Below the pieces are notes generated by a model that worked only from the letters and a program-made list of their open reading frames with translations, did not search any database and had not been told where the DNA came from. A stretch of DNA of 36,317 nucleotides from Armatimonadota bacterium (GTDB lineage: Bacteria > Armatimonadota > Chthonomonadetes > Chthonomonadales > JAMCWF01), in assembly GCA_023481295.1 (NCBI GenBank), contig JAMCWF010000035.1:14582-50898 (forward strand). Reading direction: 5' to 3'. The position numbers and the translations under genes were made by a program. Position 1 is the stretch's first letter, and each line of letters starts with the position of its first letter. Positions 17,457 to 28,296 of the stretch are shown here, piece by piece.

Positions 17457-19291
17457 GGGTATTTTTTGTTCACGATCTTAAAGGTCATGCATGTAGGATG
17501 GGTAAAACCGTTCTTGTTTTAGCGATTTTCAGCACATGGACGACTTTTCAGGCGAAGGCGGCATCCCGGTCGGTTGCATTCGATGTGGTCCAATCTATTT
17601 CACGCTTAAAATCGGGGGATATACGCGGTGCGGCGGTTGAGATCAATCAGGCACGGTTGGCCGACCCGAACGACCGGTTGATCAACGATATGACCGGTGC
17701 GCTGTGGACGATGGTTGGAGCCGATCACCGGGCAAATTGGTATTTCAATGCGGCGCGGGCCGAAAATCCAAACGATGCGATTGCAAATTATGGGCTGGTT
17801 TTACACCTAATCTCAGAAGGCCGCTTTCAACAGGCGCTTTTGCGGCTGAATCGGATACAAAACGGCGACGTGGCGACCCTCAGCATCGCTCGTAAATACC
17901 TGTACTATTTATTGGGAAACGTCAACGGGGCAAGCGGGCTGGCTCTTCCGGATGTTTATGAGGCGCAGGTCGATTTTTTTAATGGACTATCGGCGGAGCA
18001 CCAAAAAAACTGGTCGGAGGCCTACAAGCAGTACCGCAAGGCCTTCTGGCTGCTCGGCACAAACCCAACCAGTGAACCAATCGGCATCTTAATGACTTTG
18101 AACCCCAAGCTACCACTCGCAACCGGATTTTCACAATCGCTCCCCATTCCAAAGCCGACCGTCCGCTTTCCAAGCCGTAAAGATGCCTTGCACGGCGTGG
18201 TATCGTTGACACCTGGAAACCTTGGCGGCGATTTTCAGTACCTTGTCTTCCGGATTGATGGCCACCCCCTTACCATTTTGAACCGCCCCCCTTATCAGTA
18301 TCTTTGGGATACCAGTAAGGAGGCGAATGGATCCCATACGATTGAACTGATCACCTATGGTGCCAATGCGCAAGTTATCGGTCGCTCAACCCGGCAAGCC
18401 TATACCTTGAATCCGGATGCTCCGCCGGCCGCCAGCCAACTGGACGACGAAGCGGCGATGGTTAAGGCGGAGTTGTGGCAGTTAGTCGCCCTTCAGCCAA
18501 GTCGTGCCGTGTTGAGCGACCGAATCGCTCAAGTCGCCCAAGAATTGGGCGACAAAAGCCGGGTTGTGAGTAAATGGCTAGAGCGTTCCATTGCGCTGGA
18601 TCCGAGCCGCCGTCTTGCTCGAAAAGAGCTGATGGCCGATTCGAATGAGGCTGAGTTGGCGCTTTGGAAGGGAGACCCGAAAGACAAGGGGGTCGCGCTG
18701 ACCTTTGATGATGGGCCGAAACCGGGCATTACGCCTGCTCTGCTGGCGATTTTAGACGCCAACGGGACACCCGCCACCTTTTTCGTAATCGGCCGCCACG
18801 TGGTGAAACATCCGAATTTGGTCAAAATGATGGTTCAGGATGGGATGGAGGTGGAAAACCACAGCTACAGCCATCCCGATCTGGCGCTTTTGACCCCTGA
18901 CGGGGTGGACCAGGAGCTCCTTAAAGCGAATGTTGCCATACAGGCGGCCGGAGCGCCCCGCCCTCAATTTTTCAGGCCGCCCGGCGGGGATATTAGCCCC
19001 ATGGTTATACGGGAAGCCGACCGTTGGGGACTGACGCCGGTTTTCTGGACGGTTGACGCCGAGAAGATGGAGTATCCGCCCATTGAGCGGTTGGCTCACT
19101 ACATCGTGAATAAGGCTCGCGATGGCGCGATCATTTTGCTGCACAACGGCCGCTCTGCCACGGTGCAGGCATTGCCGGAGATTATCGCCGGCCTGAAAGC
19201 ACGCGGATTTCGATTCGTCTTGCTCCGGCAGTTAGTTGCAACGGCGGAAAATCGGACACAGTTAACACGAGGAAGCGAAATTAACCGATAA
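17453..19291 (+). CDS. Polysaccharide deacetylase (CE4) with N-terminal TPR-like and Ig-like regions
   Basis: CE4 motifs 'ALTFDDGPKPGITP', 'ENHSYSHPDLALLT', 'FFRPPGGDISP', 'DGAIILLHNGR'. TTG start overlaps the hflX stop; ATG at 17498 is an alternative start. Confidence 0.9.
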   Translation: MRVFFVHDLKGHACRMGKTVLVLAIFSTWTTFQAKAASRSVAFDVVQSISRLKSGDIRGAAVEINQARLADPNDRLINDMTGALWTMVGADHRANWYFNAARAENPNDAIANYGLVLHLISEGRFQQALLRLNRIQNGDVATLSIARKYLYYLLGNVNGASGLALPDVYEAQVDFFNGLSAEHQKNWSEAYKQYRKAFWLLGTNPTSEPIGILMTLNPKLPLATGFSQSLPIPKPTVRFPSRKDALHGVVSLTPGNLGGDFQYLVFRIDGHPLTILNRPPYQYLWDTSKEANGSHTIELITYGANAQVIGRSTRQAYTLNPDAPPAASQLDDEAAMVKAELWQLVALQPSRAVLSDRIAQVAQELGDKSRVVSKWLERSIALDPSRRLARKELMADSNEAELALWKGDPKDKGVALTFDDGPKPGITPALLAILDANGTPATFFVIGRHVVKHPNLVKMMVQDGMEVENHSYSHPDLALLTPDGVDQELLKANVAIQAAGAPRPQFFRPPGGDISPMVIREADRWGLTPVFWTVDAEKMEYPPIERLAHYIVNKARDGAIILLHNGRSATVQALPEIIAGLKARGFRFVLLRQLVATAENRTQLTRGSEINR

Positions 19292-19426
19292 TCGAAGTTA
19301 ACCCGTATTGAAATGCGGAGAATTTAATTTTTGAAACTCCTTCAAAATTACAGAAGGAATTCGGTTAAGTCATGTATAATAGAACAATAGTTCAGTTTTA
19401 CGGGAATTTTTGAAGGGCGTTGGAAT

Positions 19427-19527
19427 TCACCCCCATCCCAGCCCTCCCCCTTACAAGGAGAAGGGGCCCGCGCGGTGAATAGATTGACTCCCTCCCCCTC
19501 AGAGGGGGAGGGTTTGGGTGGGGGTGG
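19427..19527. repeat. REP-like intergenic inverted repeat with C-rich and G-rich arms
   Basis: CACCCCCATCCCAGCCCTCCCCCTT ... CTCCCTCCCCCTCAGAGGGGGAGGGTTTGGGTGGGGGTG; nested complementary arms in a non-coding gap. Confidence 0.7.
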
Positions 19528-19656
19528 ATTGTGTAATCGAGAATGATTCCCGCAAAACCGAACTCATACATAATAGAGAAGTGGTTTAACCTTTTACGGA
19601 ACAGGGGCATAGATGCGTTACCTTTACGGATCAATGGATCGGGAGGAGGAAATCCT

Positions 19657-20601
19657 ATGAGGCGGAGTTCACTGTGTATTTTAATAACGGGCGTCCTAGC
19701 GATGGGGGGCTTGATGCCTGCACAGGCGGCCGGGCTGCATGTGGAGCGATCGTTACTGGGCATCTACCTTTTACGCAACTTTCGTTCGGTGCTCGACAAG
19801 TTCGGCTCCCCTTCAGAAATCATTTCGGGCGGTGCGGTGCAGCAAGGCAATATGTATCCTGGCATGGGCATGACCGGTATGACGCCCGGGATGCCAGGTG
19901 GATATCCGATGATGCCGGGTGGATACCCCACGATGCCGGGTAGCGCGCCATATATGGGCGGCAGCTCATTACCCACCTTGCCGGGATTGGGCGGCCCAGG
20001 TACCATTCCGGGAATGCCTACGATGCCGGGAACGACCATGGGCGGTGGAGGATTGAGCTATGTACCCGGTGGCGCCAAGAGAGGCGGTATCGGGATGGGC
20101 GGAATTCCTGGGCTGCCCCCATCCATAATGGGTGCCAGCTCCGCGATGCCTGGTATGCCTCCGTATATGACGACCGGCAGCACGCCCTATGGACTGCCGG
20201 GAATGCCCGGTACGGCCTATGGTGCGCAAAAATCGGGCGCTTCGATCTTCGGTTCAATGTCGGCTAGCACGACCGGTACCGAGCCGGGTGAGCAGACCTG
20301 GATCTATAAGACCAAAAACGATCAGTACGAAAAGCGGTTTCTCTTTAATAAAGATGGCCGAGTGATCCAGATACAGGTATTCGGTTACAGCGGGCCGGGT
20401 GAAACCGAGCGCGGCGTGCGGCTGGGAGATCCACTGTCCAAAGTGTTTAAGCTCTACGGTTGGACATCGCACGTGCAGCAGACCGGCGACACTCTTTACG
20501 TTGATTATCGCGAATCGGCGCACGCTGCATTTAACCTATTGGATCTCCCCAACGGTAAAGGATTTCGAGTGGTGGGGATAACGATCGCCATCACCGAATA
20601 A
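19657..20601 (+). CDS. Secreted protein with a long Met-Pro-Gly-rich low-complexity insert and a BamE/SmpA-like C-terminal module
   Basis: ATG at 19657 after GGGAGGAGGA; signal peptide MRRSSLCILITGVLAMGGLMPAQAA; repeated MPG/GMP motifs; C-terminal 'IYKTKNDQYEKRFLFNKDGRVIQIQVFG...VRLGDPLSKVFKLYGW'. Confidence 0.75.
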   Translation: MRRSSLCILITGVLAMGGLMPAQAAGLHVERSLLGIYLLRNFRSVLDKFGSPSEIISGGAVQQGNMYPGMGMTGMTPGMPGGYPMMPGGYPTMPGSAPYMGGSSLPTLPGLGGPGTIPGMPTMPGTTMGGGGLSYVPGGAKRGGIGMGGIPGLPPSIMGASSAMPGMPPYMTTGSTPYGLPGMPGTAYGAQKSGASIFGSMSASTTGTEPGEQTWIYKTKNDQYEKRFLFNKDGRVIQIQVFGYSGPGETERGVRLGDPLSKVFKLYGWTSHVQQTGDTLYVDYRESAHAAFNLLDLPNGKGFRVVGITIAITE

Positions 20602-20669
20602 AGGTCTCGGCTATGGGGCTGTCGTAAAACAGCCACCCTACCCAGCCCTAACCGGAGAGCAGGCGGAAA

Positions 20670-22535
20670 TTGGCGGCCGATCGGGAGGAGATACGAGACA
20701 AAAACGACGTTGTGTCTGTAATTGGAGAGTATATTCGTCTTAAAAAAGCGGGAAGGGTCTATAAAGCGCTCTGCCCGTTTCACGAGGAGAAGACGGCGTC
20801 GTTTCACGTGGATCCTACGTTTCAGTCTTGGAAATGTTTTGGTTGCGGACTAGGTGGGGATGTCTTCGATTTCATTGAGCGAATGGAAAACCTATCCTTT
20901 GTGGAAGCAGCCGAAAAGCTGGCGCGGAGGGTAGGCCTTGACTTCGAGCGTAAAGGTAAACAAGGAGCCACCAGCGAGCGCGATCAAATTGCGCAAGTCA
21001 ATCAAGTAGCCGCCCGATTATTTCGTGAATTCCTGGCTGAGAGCGACGTTGCAAAGCAGTATTTAAAAACTCGGCGCATTTCGCTTGAAAGCCAGGAGAA
21101 ATTTCAGATCGGCTACTCCCCCGAGAGTTGGAGTGCGTTGGCGGAAGCGTTGCGGCGGAAGGGGGTCTCCGATGCGGTTGCGATCAGCGCCGGGTTGATC
21201 CGCAAAAATCGAAACGGCGAGTTGAGCGATGTCTTCCGCAGTCGGCTTATGTTTCCCATTATTGACGCTCAAGATCGGATAGTGGGCTTCGGCGGGCGTG
21301 CCCTGGGTGTGGAGACACCGAAATATCTCAACTCATCTCAAACCGCCCTATTCGATAAAGGTAAAACGCTTTACGGCCTGTCACAATCCCGAAAATCCAT
21401 CGCAAGGGCCGACTATGCCTTACTGATGGAAGGATATATCGATGTGGTCGCCGCTCATCAAGCGGGCTTTAGTCAGGCGGTGGCCGGTTTGGGTACCGCC
21501 TTAACTCCGGAGCACGGAGCGCTACTGGCAAGATACTGCAGCCGGGTGGTGGCCTGTTATGACGGGGATGAAGCGGGTCGAAAGGCGGCCGTTCGAGCGG
21601 CTGAGGTTTTGACCGGAGCCGGCCTGGAGGTGAAGATCGCCCGAATTCGGGCTGGTGAAGATCCCGATTCGCTGCTAAGGGATGGAAAATCAGAGGTATT
21701 CCAAACCGCGATTCAAAAAGCGGTGGATTCGACGACTTTCCAGATCGAAAATTTAATCTCGTCAAGCGATCTCAGTCAAGAAACGGGTAAAGAGGCCTTT
21801 TTCCGTCGGGCGCTGCCCATTGTGGCGCGGCTGAACAGCGCCATCGAGCGCGAGCGGTTTGTGGGGATGCTGGCGCCCTACCATCCCCGCTACTCGAGCG
21901 GAATTACGGTTGCCGAGTCCCAAATAAGGGCCGACATTGAGGGAAGGCGCCCCCAACAGACAGTCGGAAAAGGGCGGGAGTGGAAATTGCCTCAACTCGC
22001 CCCAAGACATACCTCCACGAAAGTGGTCCGATCGGCCGATAACCGCGATTTAAGAGCGTCGGTAAAAGTTAAGTTGCCCACTGAACTGGCTGAACGCGAA
22101 TTGGTGCGCGCCTTGATAGCCTCTGAATGGCGTCAATTCGTGCTCGATCAGGTCACTGAGGAGGATTTTCAAACCCCTGCCTTCAGGCGACTTTACGATG
22201 TAATCCGTAACGCGACGGAGCTCCATGCAAGCGTTGATGTGCTCGATGTCATCGGAAAATTAGACGATGCCGAATTTTCATCCAACATTCGGATAACCTT
22301 GCAGGAAATAGTAGAACAGGCGGGGAATATGCCATTAACGCAGGCTTCAATTTTAGACTGTAGAGATCGCATCCGCCGGCAGCATCGCGAGGAGCTGCGC
22401 AGGCGTGTATCGGAAATGGTGCGGAAGCAGCCGGTTTTAACGGCGGAAGAGAGTGAGATCGTGCGGGAATATCATCGTCTATCGAGTGAGTTAAAAGATT
22501 CGGATGGTGTTCAGCCCGATATCGGAGGGTGCTGA
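20670..22535 (+). CDS. dnaG: DNA primase
   Basis: Zinc-binding '[37 protein letters not shown]', TOPRIM '[16 protein letters not shown]...[15 protein letters not shown]'; TTG start. Confidence 0.96.
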   Translation: MAADREEIRDKNDVVSVIGEYIRLKKAGRVYKALCPFHEEKTASFHVDPTFQSWKCFGCGLGGDVFDFIERMENLSFVEAAEKLARRVGLDFERKGKQGATSERDQIAQVNQVAARLFREFLAESDVAKQYLKTRRISLESQEKFQIGYSPESWSALAEALRRKGVSDAVAISAGLIRKNRNGELSDVFRSRLMFPIIDAQDRIVGFGGRALGVETPKYLNSSQTALFDKGKTLYGLSQSRKSIARADYALLMEGYIDVVAAHQAGFSQAVAGLGTALTPEHGALLARYCSRVVACYDGDEAGRKAAVRAAEVLTGAGLEVKIARIRAGEDPDSLLRDGKSEVFQTAIQKAVDSTTFQIENLISSSDLSQETGKEAFFRRALPIVARLNSAIERERFVGMLAPYHPRYSSGITVAESQIRADIEGRRPQQTVGKGREWKLPQLAPRHTSTKVVRSADNRDLRASVKVKLPTELAERELVRALIASEWRQFVLDQVTEEDFQTPAFRRLYDVIRNATELHASVDVLDVIGKLDDAEFSSNIRITLQEIVEQAGNMPLTQASILDCRDRIRRQHREELRRRVSEMVRKQPVLTAEESEIVREYHRLSSELKDSDGVQPDIGGC

Positions 22536-23685
22536 TTTGAACAGTGGTGTTTCAATGAGCCATCATCTTGCAGGGGATCATCTGCCCAGTGGATCGGCCC
22601 CGTTCCCTCAGCTTATACAGCAAGGGCAGCAAAAAGGTTTCATCACCTACGATGAGATCAACGATTCGCTGCCGCCGGATGGAGTGGATCCTGATCAGAT
22701 TGATGATTTGCTTTGCCAGTTGGAAGAAGAAAACATCTCGATTTTGGGGAAACAGAGTGATCTTGCCACCGCGGTAGGTGAACCGGTCCAATACGAACAG
22801 AGAGCGGATACTCACGAAATTGAAGTCACCGATCTGGAGCTTGCAGCGGTTGAGGGCGCTTCACTGGACGATTCGGTGAGGATGTGGCTCCGTGAGATCG
22901 GTAAGACCCCTCTGCTGACCTTAGAACGCGAGATCGAGCTGGCACAACGAATTGAAGGAGGCGATTGGGCGGCAAAACAGCTCCTCTGCGAATCGAACTT
23001 GAGGCTGGTTGTCTCGATCGCCAAACGTTACAGTGGACGCGGAATGTCGTTTCCAGATCTCATCCAGGAGGGTAATCTCGGACTGATCAGGGCGGTGGAA
23101 AAATTCGACTATCGCCGCGGATATAAATTCAGCACCTACGCAACCTGGTGGATTCGACAGGCCATTACCCGTGCAATTGCCGATCAGGCGCGCACCATTC
23201 GGGTGCCGGTTCATATGGTGGAAACGATCAACCGCTTGGTCAAGACCTCCACCCAATTGAGACAGAAGCTGGGCCGCGAGCCCTCGCTGTGTGAAATTGC
23301 CGATGAGCTGCATATCAAGGTTGAGCGGGTGTCTGAAATACTGAGGGTGGCATCGGAACCGGTCTCACTGGAGACGCCGGTAGGCGAAGAGGAAGAGAGC
23401 CATCTCGCCGATTTCATCGAGGACCGAGATTCCCTGAATCCCTCAGATGCAGCCAACTACCTGCTGCTTCGCCAAAAGATTGACGAGGCACTCGATCAAC
23501 TGACCCAACGAGAGCGAGAGGTGCTCATATTGCGTTTTGGCCTGGATGACGGCTGTTCAAAGACACTGGAAGAAGTAGGACGTCATTTTAAGGTGACTCG
23601 TGAGCGGATCCGCCAAATCGAATCTAAAGCACTGAAAAAATTGAAACATCCCAGCCGAAGCAAGAAACTGCGCGATTTTCAGTAA
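22504..23685 (+). CDS. rpoD: Primary sigma factor RpoD/SigA
   Basis: '[74 protein letters not shown]', '[15 protein letters not shown]', '[22 protein letters not shown]'. The start may be at 22534 (TTG) or 22555 (ATG). Confidence 0.96.
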   Translation: MVFSPISEGADLNSGVSMSHHLAGDHLPSGSAPFPQLIQQGQQKGFITYDEINDSLPPDGVDPDQIDDLLCQLEEENISILGKQSDLATAVGEPVQYEQRADTHEIEVTDLELAAVEGASLDDSVRMWLREIGKTPLLTLEREIELAQRIEGGDWAAKQLLCESNLRLVVSIAKRYSGRGMSFPDLIQEGNLGLIRAVEKFDYRRGYKFSTYATWWIRQAITRAIADQARTIRVPVHMVETINRLVKTSTQLRQKLGREPSLCEIADELHIKVERVSEILRVASEPVSLETPVGEEEESHLADFIEDRDSLNPSDAANYLLLRQKIDEALDQLTQREREVLILRFGLDDGCSKTLEEVGRHFKVTRERIRQIESKALKKLKHPSRSKKLRDFQ

Positions 23686-23757
23686 TTCCACTAAACCGGA
23701 AAGCCTCGTCGTTAATCACTTCGAATTCGGGCGGGGATCCTCGAAAGGAGGGCCGGA

Positions 23758-23982
23758 TTGCCTGCCTGTAATATAGATCACCGTGGTCGTTTCATACGGC
23801 TGGGGGGTGGGGTCATTTCGCTCTTAATGGGGGGCACTCTATTTTTGTTGCATCTCCCAAAACTCTATGATCTCCGTGTCACCCTGGTCGTTTTGCTGGC
23901 GGCTGGTGGCACCTTCAGTCTTTATGAGGGACTTATCGGCTGGTGTGCAATTCGTGCGTTGGGAATAAAAACGCGATGGTAA
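23758..23982 (+). CDS. Small two-TM protein, DUF2892/YgaP-TM-like
   Basis: TTG start after GAAAGGAGGG; two hydrophobic helices in 'RFIRLGGGVISLLMGGTLFLLHLP...RVTLVVLLAAGGTFSLYEGLIGWCAIRALGI'. Confidence 0.6.
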   Translation: MPACNIDHRGRFIRLGGGVISLLMGGTLFLLHLPKLYDLRVTLVVLLAAGGTFSLYEGLIGWCAIRALGIKTRW

Positions 23983-25136
23983 ACTCGAAAAATTCCGGGC
24001 ACCTATTCATCTATCACGCTGACCTGTTGGGCTATAACCTGGGGGCGGAACACCCGCTCAACCCGCGGCGGTTGGAGTTGGCCGTAAAGTTGACCGAACG
24101 TTTAGGAATCTTGGATGACGTTCCCGTCATCAGGCCGAGGGAGGCTGGCTTTGAGGAGTTAAACACCGCTCACAGTGCCGATTATCTGAATGCCGTCAAA
24201 CGCCTTTCCCGAGATACCGATGACGATGAACCCAAAGAGGCAGCTCGGTATGGCTTCGGTGGCGGCGACAACCCCATCTTTCCAAATATGTACGAGGCAT
24301 CGGCACTGTACACCGGCGCTTCGCTTCAAGGGGCGGAAGCCATTATCGGTGGAGCAAAGCGGGTGGTCAACCTGTCCGGCGGCCAACACCATGCGCACTG
24401 GGCACGGGCGGCCGGTTTTTGCGTTTTCAACGACCCGGTTGTAGCCATCAAGCGGCTTCGACAAGCATTTAAGAAAGTCGCCTATGTAGACGTTGATGTC
24501 CATCACGGCGACGGGGTGCAGGAAGCGTTCTATGATGACCCAACCGTTTTGACGCTCTCCATTCATGAATCGGGTCGCCATCTCTTTCCAGGCACTGGCT
24601 GGGTCGCTGAGATGGGAAAAGAAGCGGGGAAGGGCTTTGCGGTCAACCTTCCGGTCGCACCTTATACCGATGATGAGAGCTGGAATTATGTATTTCAAGA
24701 AGCGGCGTTGCCCATCTTGCGTGCATTTCAACCGGAAGCGATCTGCCTTCAAATGGGTGCCGACGCTCACTACACCGATCCTTTGGCGCATGTTTGCCTG
24801 ACGGTTCAGGGTTGGCTGAAACCGATCGAAGCGGTGGCGGCAATGGGAGTTCCGGTGCTGGCGCTCGGCGGGGGAGGGTACAATCTTGACAATGTGCCTC
24901 GAATGTGGGCGTTGGCAAGCGCTGTGGTCTTTAGTAAGCCTCTACCGAAAGAGCTGCCACCGGATTGGAAGATCGGTACTGAAAATAGAGCGATGCTGGA
25001 TCCGGAGCCTGTTCAAATCCCGGATGCCTTAATTTCAATTGCAAAAACCACCGCCAACGCAACCGTAAAGGAAATAAAGATCAAACACTTTCCAATTCAC
25101 GGTTTGAGCTCTGACAGCAGGAAAAGCGGAGCATGA
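23976..25136 (+). CDS. Histone deacetylase / acetoin utilisation AcuC-like deacetylase
   Basis: 'EHPLNPRRLELAVKL', 'NLSGGQHHAHWARAAGFCVFNDPVVAIKRL', 'VAYVDVDVHHGDGVQEAFYDDPTVLTLSIHE', 'LALGGGGYN'. ATG at 23976 preferred over the ORF track start. Confidence 0.9.
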   Translation: MVNSKNSGHLFIYHADLLGYNLGAEHPLNPRRLELAVKLTERLGILDDVPVIRPREAGFEELNTAHSADYLNAVKRLSRDTDDDEPKEAARYGFGGGDNPIFPNMYEASALYTGASLQGAEAIIGGAKRVVNLSGGQHHAHWARAAGFCVFNDPVVAIKRLRQAFKKVAYVDVDVHHGDGVQEAFYDDPTVLTLSIHESGRHLFPGTGWVAEMGKEAGKGFAVNLPVAPYTDDESWNYVFQEAALPILRAFQPEAICLQMGADAHYTDPLAHVCLTVQGWLKPIEAVAAMGVPVLALGGGGYNLDNVPRMWALASAVVFSKPLPKELPPDWKIGTENRAMLDPEPVQIPDALISIAKTTANATVKEIKIKHFPIHGLSSDSRKSGA

Positions 25137-25139
25137 AAA

Positions 25140-25709
25140 ATGAAATGGATGGTTTCGCTTTCATTATTAACCCTGACCGCATTCCTGTGGGGATGCGGGG
25201 GATCGAACTCCGGTTTGAATCAATCCACCACCCGCGATAGTGCGATTGGACGTTCCATTAACCAAGTAACGGCGCCCTATGGCTTGCAAGTTAAGCTATC
25301 CACCGATAAAACGGTTTATCATAGCGGTGAAGCCATTCAAATAGACGTCGCAGTCACCAATCCCACCTCCTCCTTGATCCATGTAAACTATCCCACGCCG
25401 CCGCCCACTATTTGGTGGGGATATGCGGTCGTTCAAAACGGACGGGTGGTCACCTGGGAGTGGTGGCCAGGTCATAAGCTGGTAACAACTCAGCAAATCG
25501 TGCCGCAAGACTGGAACCCCGGCCAAACGATCCATTACTCCCTGACCTTTCCACAAAGCATAGCTCCCGGTCTCAACGACTCTTTGAATGAGCTGGCCCC
25601 GGGCACCTATCACATCTACCCACGAACGAATTTAACCTTGACCAACATGGTATCACCAACGGGTGATGATGTCATTGGCCCACCAGTGACGATTACGGTC
25701 GTTCAATAA
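25140..25709 (+). CDS. Lipoprotein with BsuPI-like (intracellular proteinase inhibitor) domain
   Basis: Lipobox '[10 protein letters not shown]'; '[36 protein letters not shown]...[18 protein letters not shown]...[13 protein letters not shown]'. Confidence 0.65.
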   Translation: MKWMVSLSLLTLTAFLWGCGGSNSGLNQSTTRDSAIGRSINQVTAPYGLQVKLSTDKTVYHSGEAIQIDVAVTNPTSSLIHVNYPTPPPTIWWGYAVVQNGRVVTWEWWPGHKLVTTQQIVPQDWNPGQTIHYSLTFPQSIAPGLNDSLNELAPGTYHIYPRTNLTLTNMVSPTGDDVIGPPVTITVVQ

Positions 25710-25731
25710 ACTAAATCAGAGAGGTTTTAAT

Positions 25732-26724
25732 TTGACGAGCAGATCGACTTTGATAGTTGGAGATCCCCTGCCCAATATTCCGTGGGAGGATAAGCCGGCT
25801 GGGTGTCCTGGTGTTGTATGGCGGTACTCTCACAACCCGATGATCCCCAGAAACCTCAATCCAAACTCAAATTCCATCTTTAACAGTGCGGTGGTGCCGT
25901 TCAACGGTGAGTTCGCAGGCGTTTTCCGGTGTGACGATACACGGCGGTTTATGCAGTTGCATGTTGGATTCAGTCGGGACGGCATTAACTGGAAAGTCAG
26001 CCCGGAACGAATCCAGTTTCAGGGGGATGATCCGGAAGTCTTGCGTTGGGAGTATGGGTATGATCCTCGAGTGGTGTGGCTGGAGGATCGGTACTACGTG
26101 ACCTGGTGTAACGGCTACCACGGTCCAACCATCGGCATCGCCTGGACACGAGACTTCGAGACCTTTAATAAGCTCGAGAATTCGTTCTTGCCGTTTAACC
26201 GCAACGGCGTCCTCTTTCCCCGCAAGATCAGGGGCAAGTATGCGATACTCTCTCGCCCTAGCGATAACGGGCATACTCCGTTCGGTGATATTTTCTACTC
26301 TGAAAGCCTCGACCTGGAGCATTGGGGCCATCACCGCCACGTGATGCGCCCGAACGGCGGCTGGCAGGCCACCAAGATCGGCGCCGGCCCGATTCCTATC
26401 GAAACCACCGAAGGCTGGTTGATGATCTATCACGGTGTGTTGACCTCGTGCAACGGCTTCGTATATAGCGCGGGAGCCGCGATACTAGACCTCGACGAGC
26501 CATGGAAAGTCCGATACCGCACCGAGCCTTACATCATATCCCCGCAGGAGCTATACGAATGCGTAGGGGATGTGCCGAACGTGGTGTTTCCCTGCGCCGC
26601 CTTAACCGATGCGTCAACTGGCCGGATTGCCATCTACTACGGCTGCGCCGACACCGTGACCGGACTTGCCTTCGCCCTGGTGGATGAGTTGATTGAGTTT
26701 ACAAAAACCCACTCGAGAGTTTAA
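25732..26724 (+). CDS. GH130-family beta-mannoside phosphorylase/hydrolase-like protein
   Basis: '[39 protein letters not shown]...[12 protein letters not shown]', '[39 protein letters not shown]', '[18 protein letters not shown]'. Confidence 0.88.
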   Translation: MTSRSTLIVGDPLPNIPWEDKPAGCPGVVWRYSHNPMIPRNLNPNSNSIFNSAVVPFNGEFAGVFRCDDTRRFMQLHVGFSRDGINWKVSPERIQFQGDDPEVLRWEYGYDPRVVWLEDRYYVTWCNGYHGPTIGIAWTRDFETFNKLENSFLPFNRNGVLFPRKIRGKYAILSRPSDNGHTPFGDIFYSESLDLEHWGHHRHVMRPNGGWQATKIGAGPIPIETTEGWLMIYHGVLTSCNGFVYSAGAAILDLDEPWKVRYRTEPYIISPQELYECVGDVPNVVFPCAALTDASTGRIAIYYGCADTVTGLAFALVDELIEFTKTHSRV

Positions 26725-26781
26725 CGGTAAAGTCGGAGTACTATCTCCACCGATCAACACAGGGATAGGGGATGAGGGACG

Positions 26782-27807
26782 ATGAAAGCGATTGTCTTTT
26801 ACGAGCACGGCGATGTGGATCGCCTGCAACTGGCTGAGGTCGAGACACCGGAGCCGGCGCGGGGAGAGGTGCTGGTCCAGGTCAGGGCCTGCGCTTTAAA
26901 CCACGTGGATATTTGGGTTCGACTGGGAGGTGGGGCCTATGGGCCGCCACTGCCTCACGTGCTGGGCGGCGATGTTGCCGGTGAAATCGCCATTTTGGGA
27001 AACGAGGTTGAAGGGCCGCCGGTCGGAACTCGGGTTGTGATAGCGCCCGGTATCTCCTGCGGTAATTGCAGCGAATGCCTAGCTGGGAGGGACAATCGCT
27101 GCAGCTCGGCTAAGATACTCGGCGCTCATGTATGGGGAGGATATGCGGAGTACGTGGTGGTGCCGGCCCGAAACGTGGTGCCGATTCACGATTCCTTCTC
27201 ATTCGTTGAGGCGGCCGCCGTTCCCATTACGTTTTTAACCGCCTGGCACCTGCTTGTAAATCGGGCCGCCGTCAGGCCGGGAGAAACGGTATTGGTGCTG
27301 GGTGCCGGCAGCGGGGTGGGCGCCGCCGCAATTCCGATCGCGAAGCTGGCCGGCGCACGGGTCATTGCGGCATCGCGAACCGAAGTCAAACGAAACCAGG
27401 CGCTTCAAATCGGCGCCGATGAAGCGGTGGATAGCGGTGGTAATTTTGCGGAGACGATTATGGCAATAACCGGTGGGCAGGGCGTGGATGTGGTGGTGGA
27501 ACACGTCGGCCCGGCCACCTTTTCCCAAAGTGTTGCGAGCTTGCGTCGCGGTGGGAGGTTAGTGACCTGCGGCTCAACCACCGGACCAACCACCGAGTTC
27601 ACCTTGCGGACCCTGTTCGGCCGCGAGCTATCGCTGATCGGCGGGATGTTGGGCACGCGCTCTGAGTTTGCCACCGTGATGTCTTTGGTGGCCGGTGGTA
27701 AGCTGAAGCCTACGATCGATCGCACTTTCCCGTTGGACGAGGCGGCCGATGCGCAACGTCGGTTACTGGCACAAGAGCAATTCGGAAAAATTGTGTTGAC
27801 CGCTTAA
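26782..27807 (+). CDS. Zinc-containing MDR alcohol dehydrogenase / quinone oxidoreductase
   Basis: 'HVLGGDVAGEIAILG', structural zinc motif 'CGNCSECLAGRDNRC', 'VLGAGSGVGAAAIPIAKLAGARVIAASR'. Confidence 0.9.
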   Translation: MKAIVFYEHGDVDRLQLAEVETPEPARGEVLVQVRACALNHVDIWVRLGGGAYGPPLPHVLGGDVAGEIAILGNEVEGPPVGTRVVIAPGISCGNCSECLAGRDNRCSSAKILGAHVWGGYAEYVVVPARNVVPIHDSFSFVEAAAVPITFLTAWHLLVNRAAVRPGETVLVLGAGSGVGAAAIPIAKLAGARVIAASRTEVKRNQALQIGADEAVDSGGNFAETIMAITGGQGVDVVVEHVGPATFSQSVASLRRGGRLVTCGSTTGPTTEFTLRTLFGRELSLIGGMLGTRSEFATVMSLVAGGKLKPTIDRTFPLDEAADAQRRLLAQEQFGKIVLTA

Positions 27808-27843
27808 GCGGATATTAATAAATCCGGTGACATCCTTCGGGTC

Positions 27844-27959
27844 GTCATTCCGAGGCTGAAAAGCGGAACCCGGGATACAGCGCATCTGGATTCCTGCATG
27901 CTGCTAGGAGGGGACTGGATTCCCGCTTTCGCGGAATGATGAGGTGGGGTGGGAATGAC
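27844..27959. repeat. REP/dRS3-like intergenic repeat (copy 1)
   Basis: Terminal IR GTCATTCC...GGAATGAC; contains CTGGATTCCCGCTTTCGC (27915-27932), the reverse complement of an 18-mer at 34319-34336. Confidence 0.75.
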
Positions 27960-28004
27960 AAAGCGGTAGGCACCAGAACTTTTTAAACAACCGCTAAACA
28001 ATGA

Positions 28005-28040
28005 GCCTGGTGCATCTCCACTGCTGGTGATGCACCAGGC
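28005..28040 (-). terminator. Hairpin, possible terminator for the minus-strand small ORF 28066-28296
   Basis: GCCTGGTGCATC (28005-28016) / GATGCACCAGGC (28029-28040), 12-bp perfect stem, just 3' of the minus ORF; only a weak T-rich stretch follows. Confidence 0.45.
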
Positions 28041-28065
28041 ACTGCCTGAAATGGCTACTTTGGAA

Positions 28066-28296
28066 TTAGGAATTTGGATCGGTTGTGTTCCCGCTTGGGG
28101 AACTGTCCGAGTTTTCGAACACCCGGCGGATAATCTCGGACCGGATATCCTCAATTGCGCCATTGATGCGGCGATCCAGCGTTTCTTCAAGCCTCTCTAC
28201 CCGCGAAGCGGAGGTATTGGTGGTTTCAACCTGATCGCAGGACGATTGGCTTGTCACATGGATCCGCAAAGCGCCGTTCCGCGCTGATTTTGCCAT
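28066..28296 (-). CDS. Small hypothetical coiled-coil protein (76 aa)
   Basis: ATG preceded on the minus strand by GGGAGATGCTAAACA (SD GGGAG); helical 'SRVERLEETLDRRINGAIEDIRSEIIRRVFEN'; hairpin at its 3' end. Confidence 0.45.
   Translation of the reverse strand: MAKSARNGALRIHVTSQSSCDQVETTNTSASRVERLEETLDRRINGAIEDIRSEIIRRVFENSDSSPSGNTTDPNS

Noticed and set aside
19427-19527. C-rich/G-rich arms considered as a CRISPR repeat or G-quadruplex array
   Set aside because: Only one inverted pair and no regularly spaced direct repeats or spacers. It matches a generic REP-like intergenic element better.
25140-25709. BsuPI-like lipoprotein considered as an inhibitor/immunity partner of the S53 peptidase
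   Set aside because: The genes are about 24 kb apart with no shared operon or motif evidence for a link.
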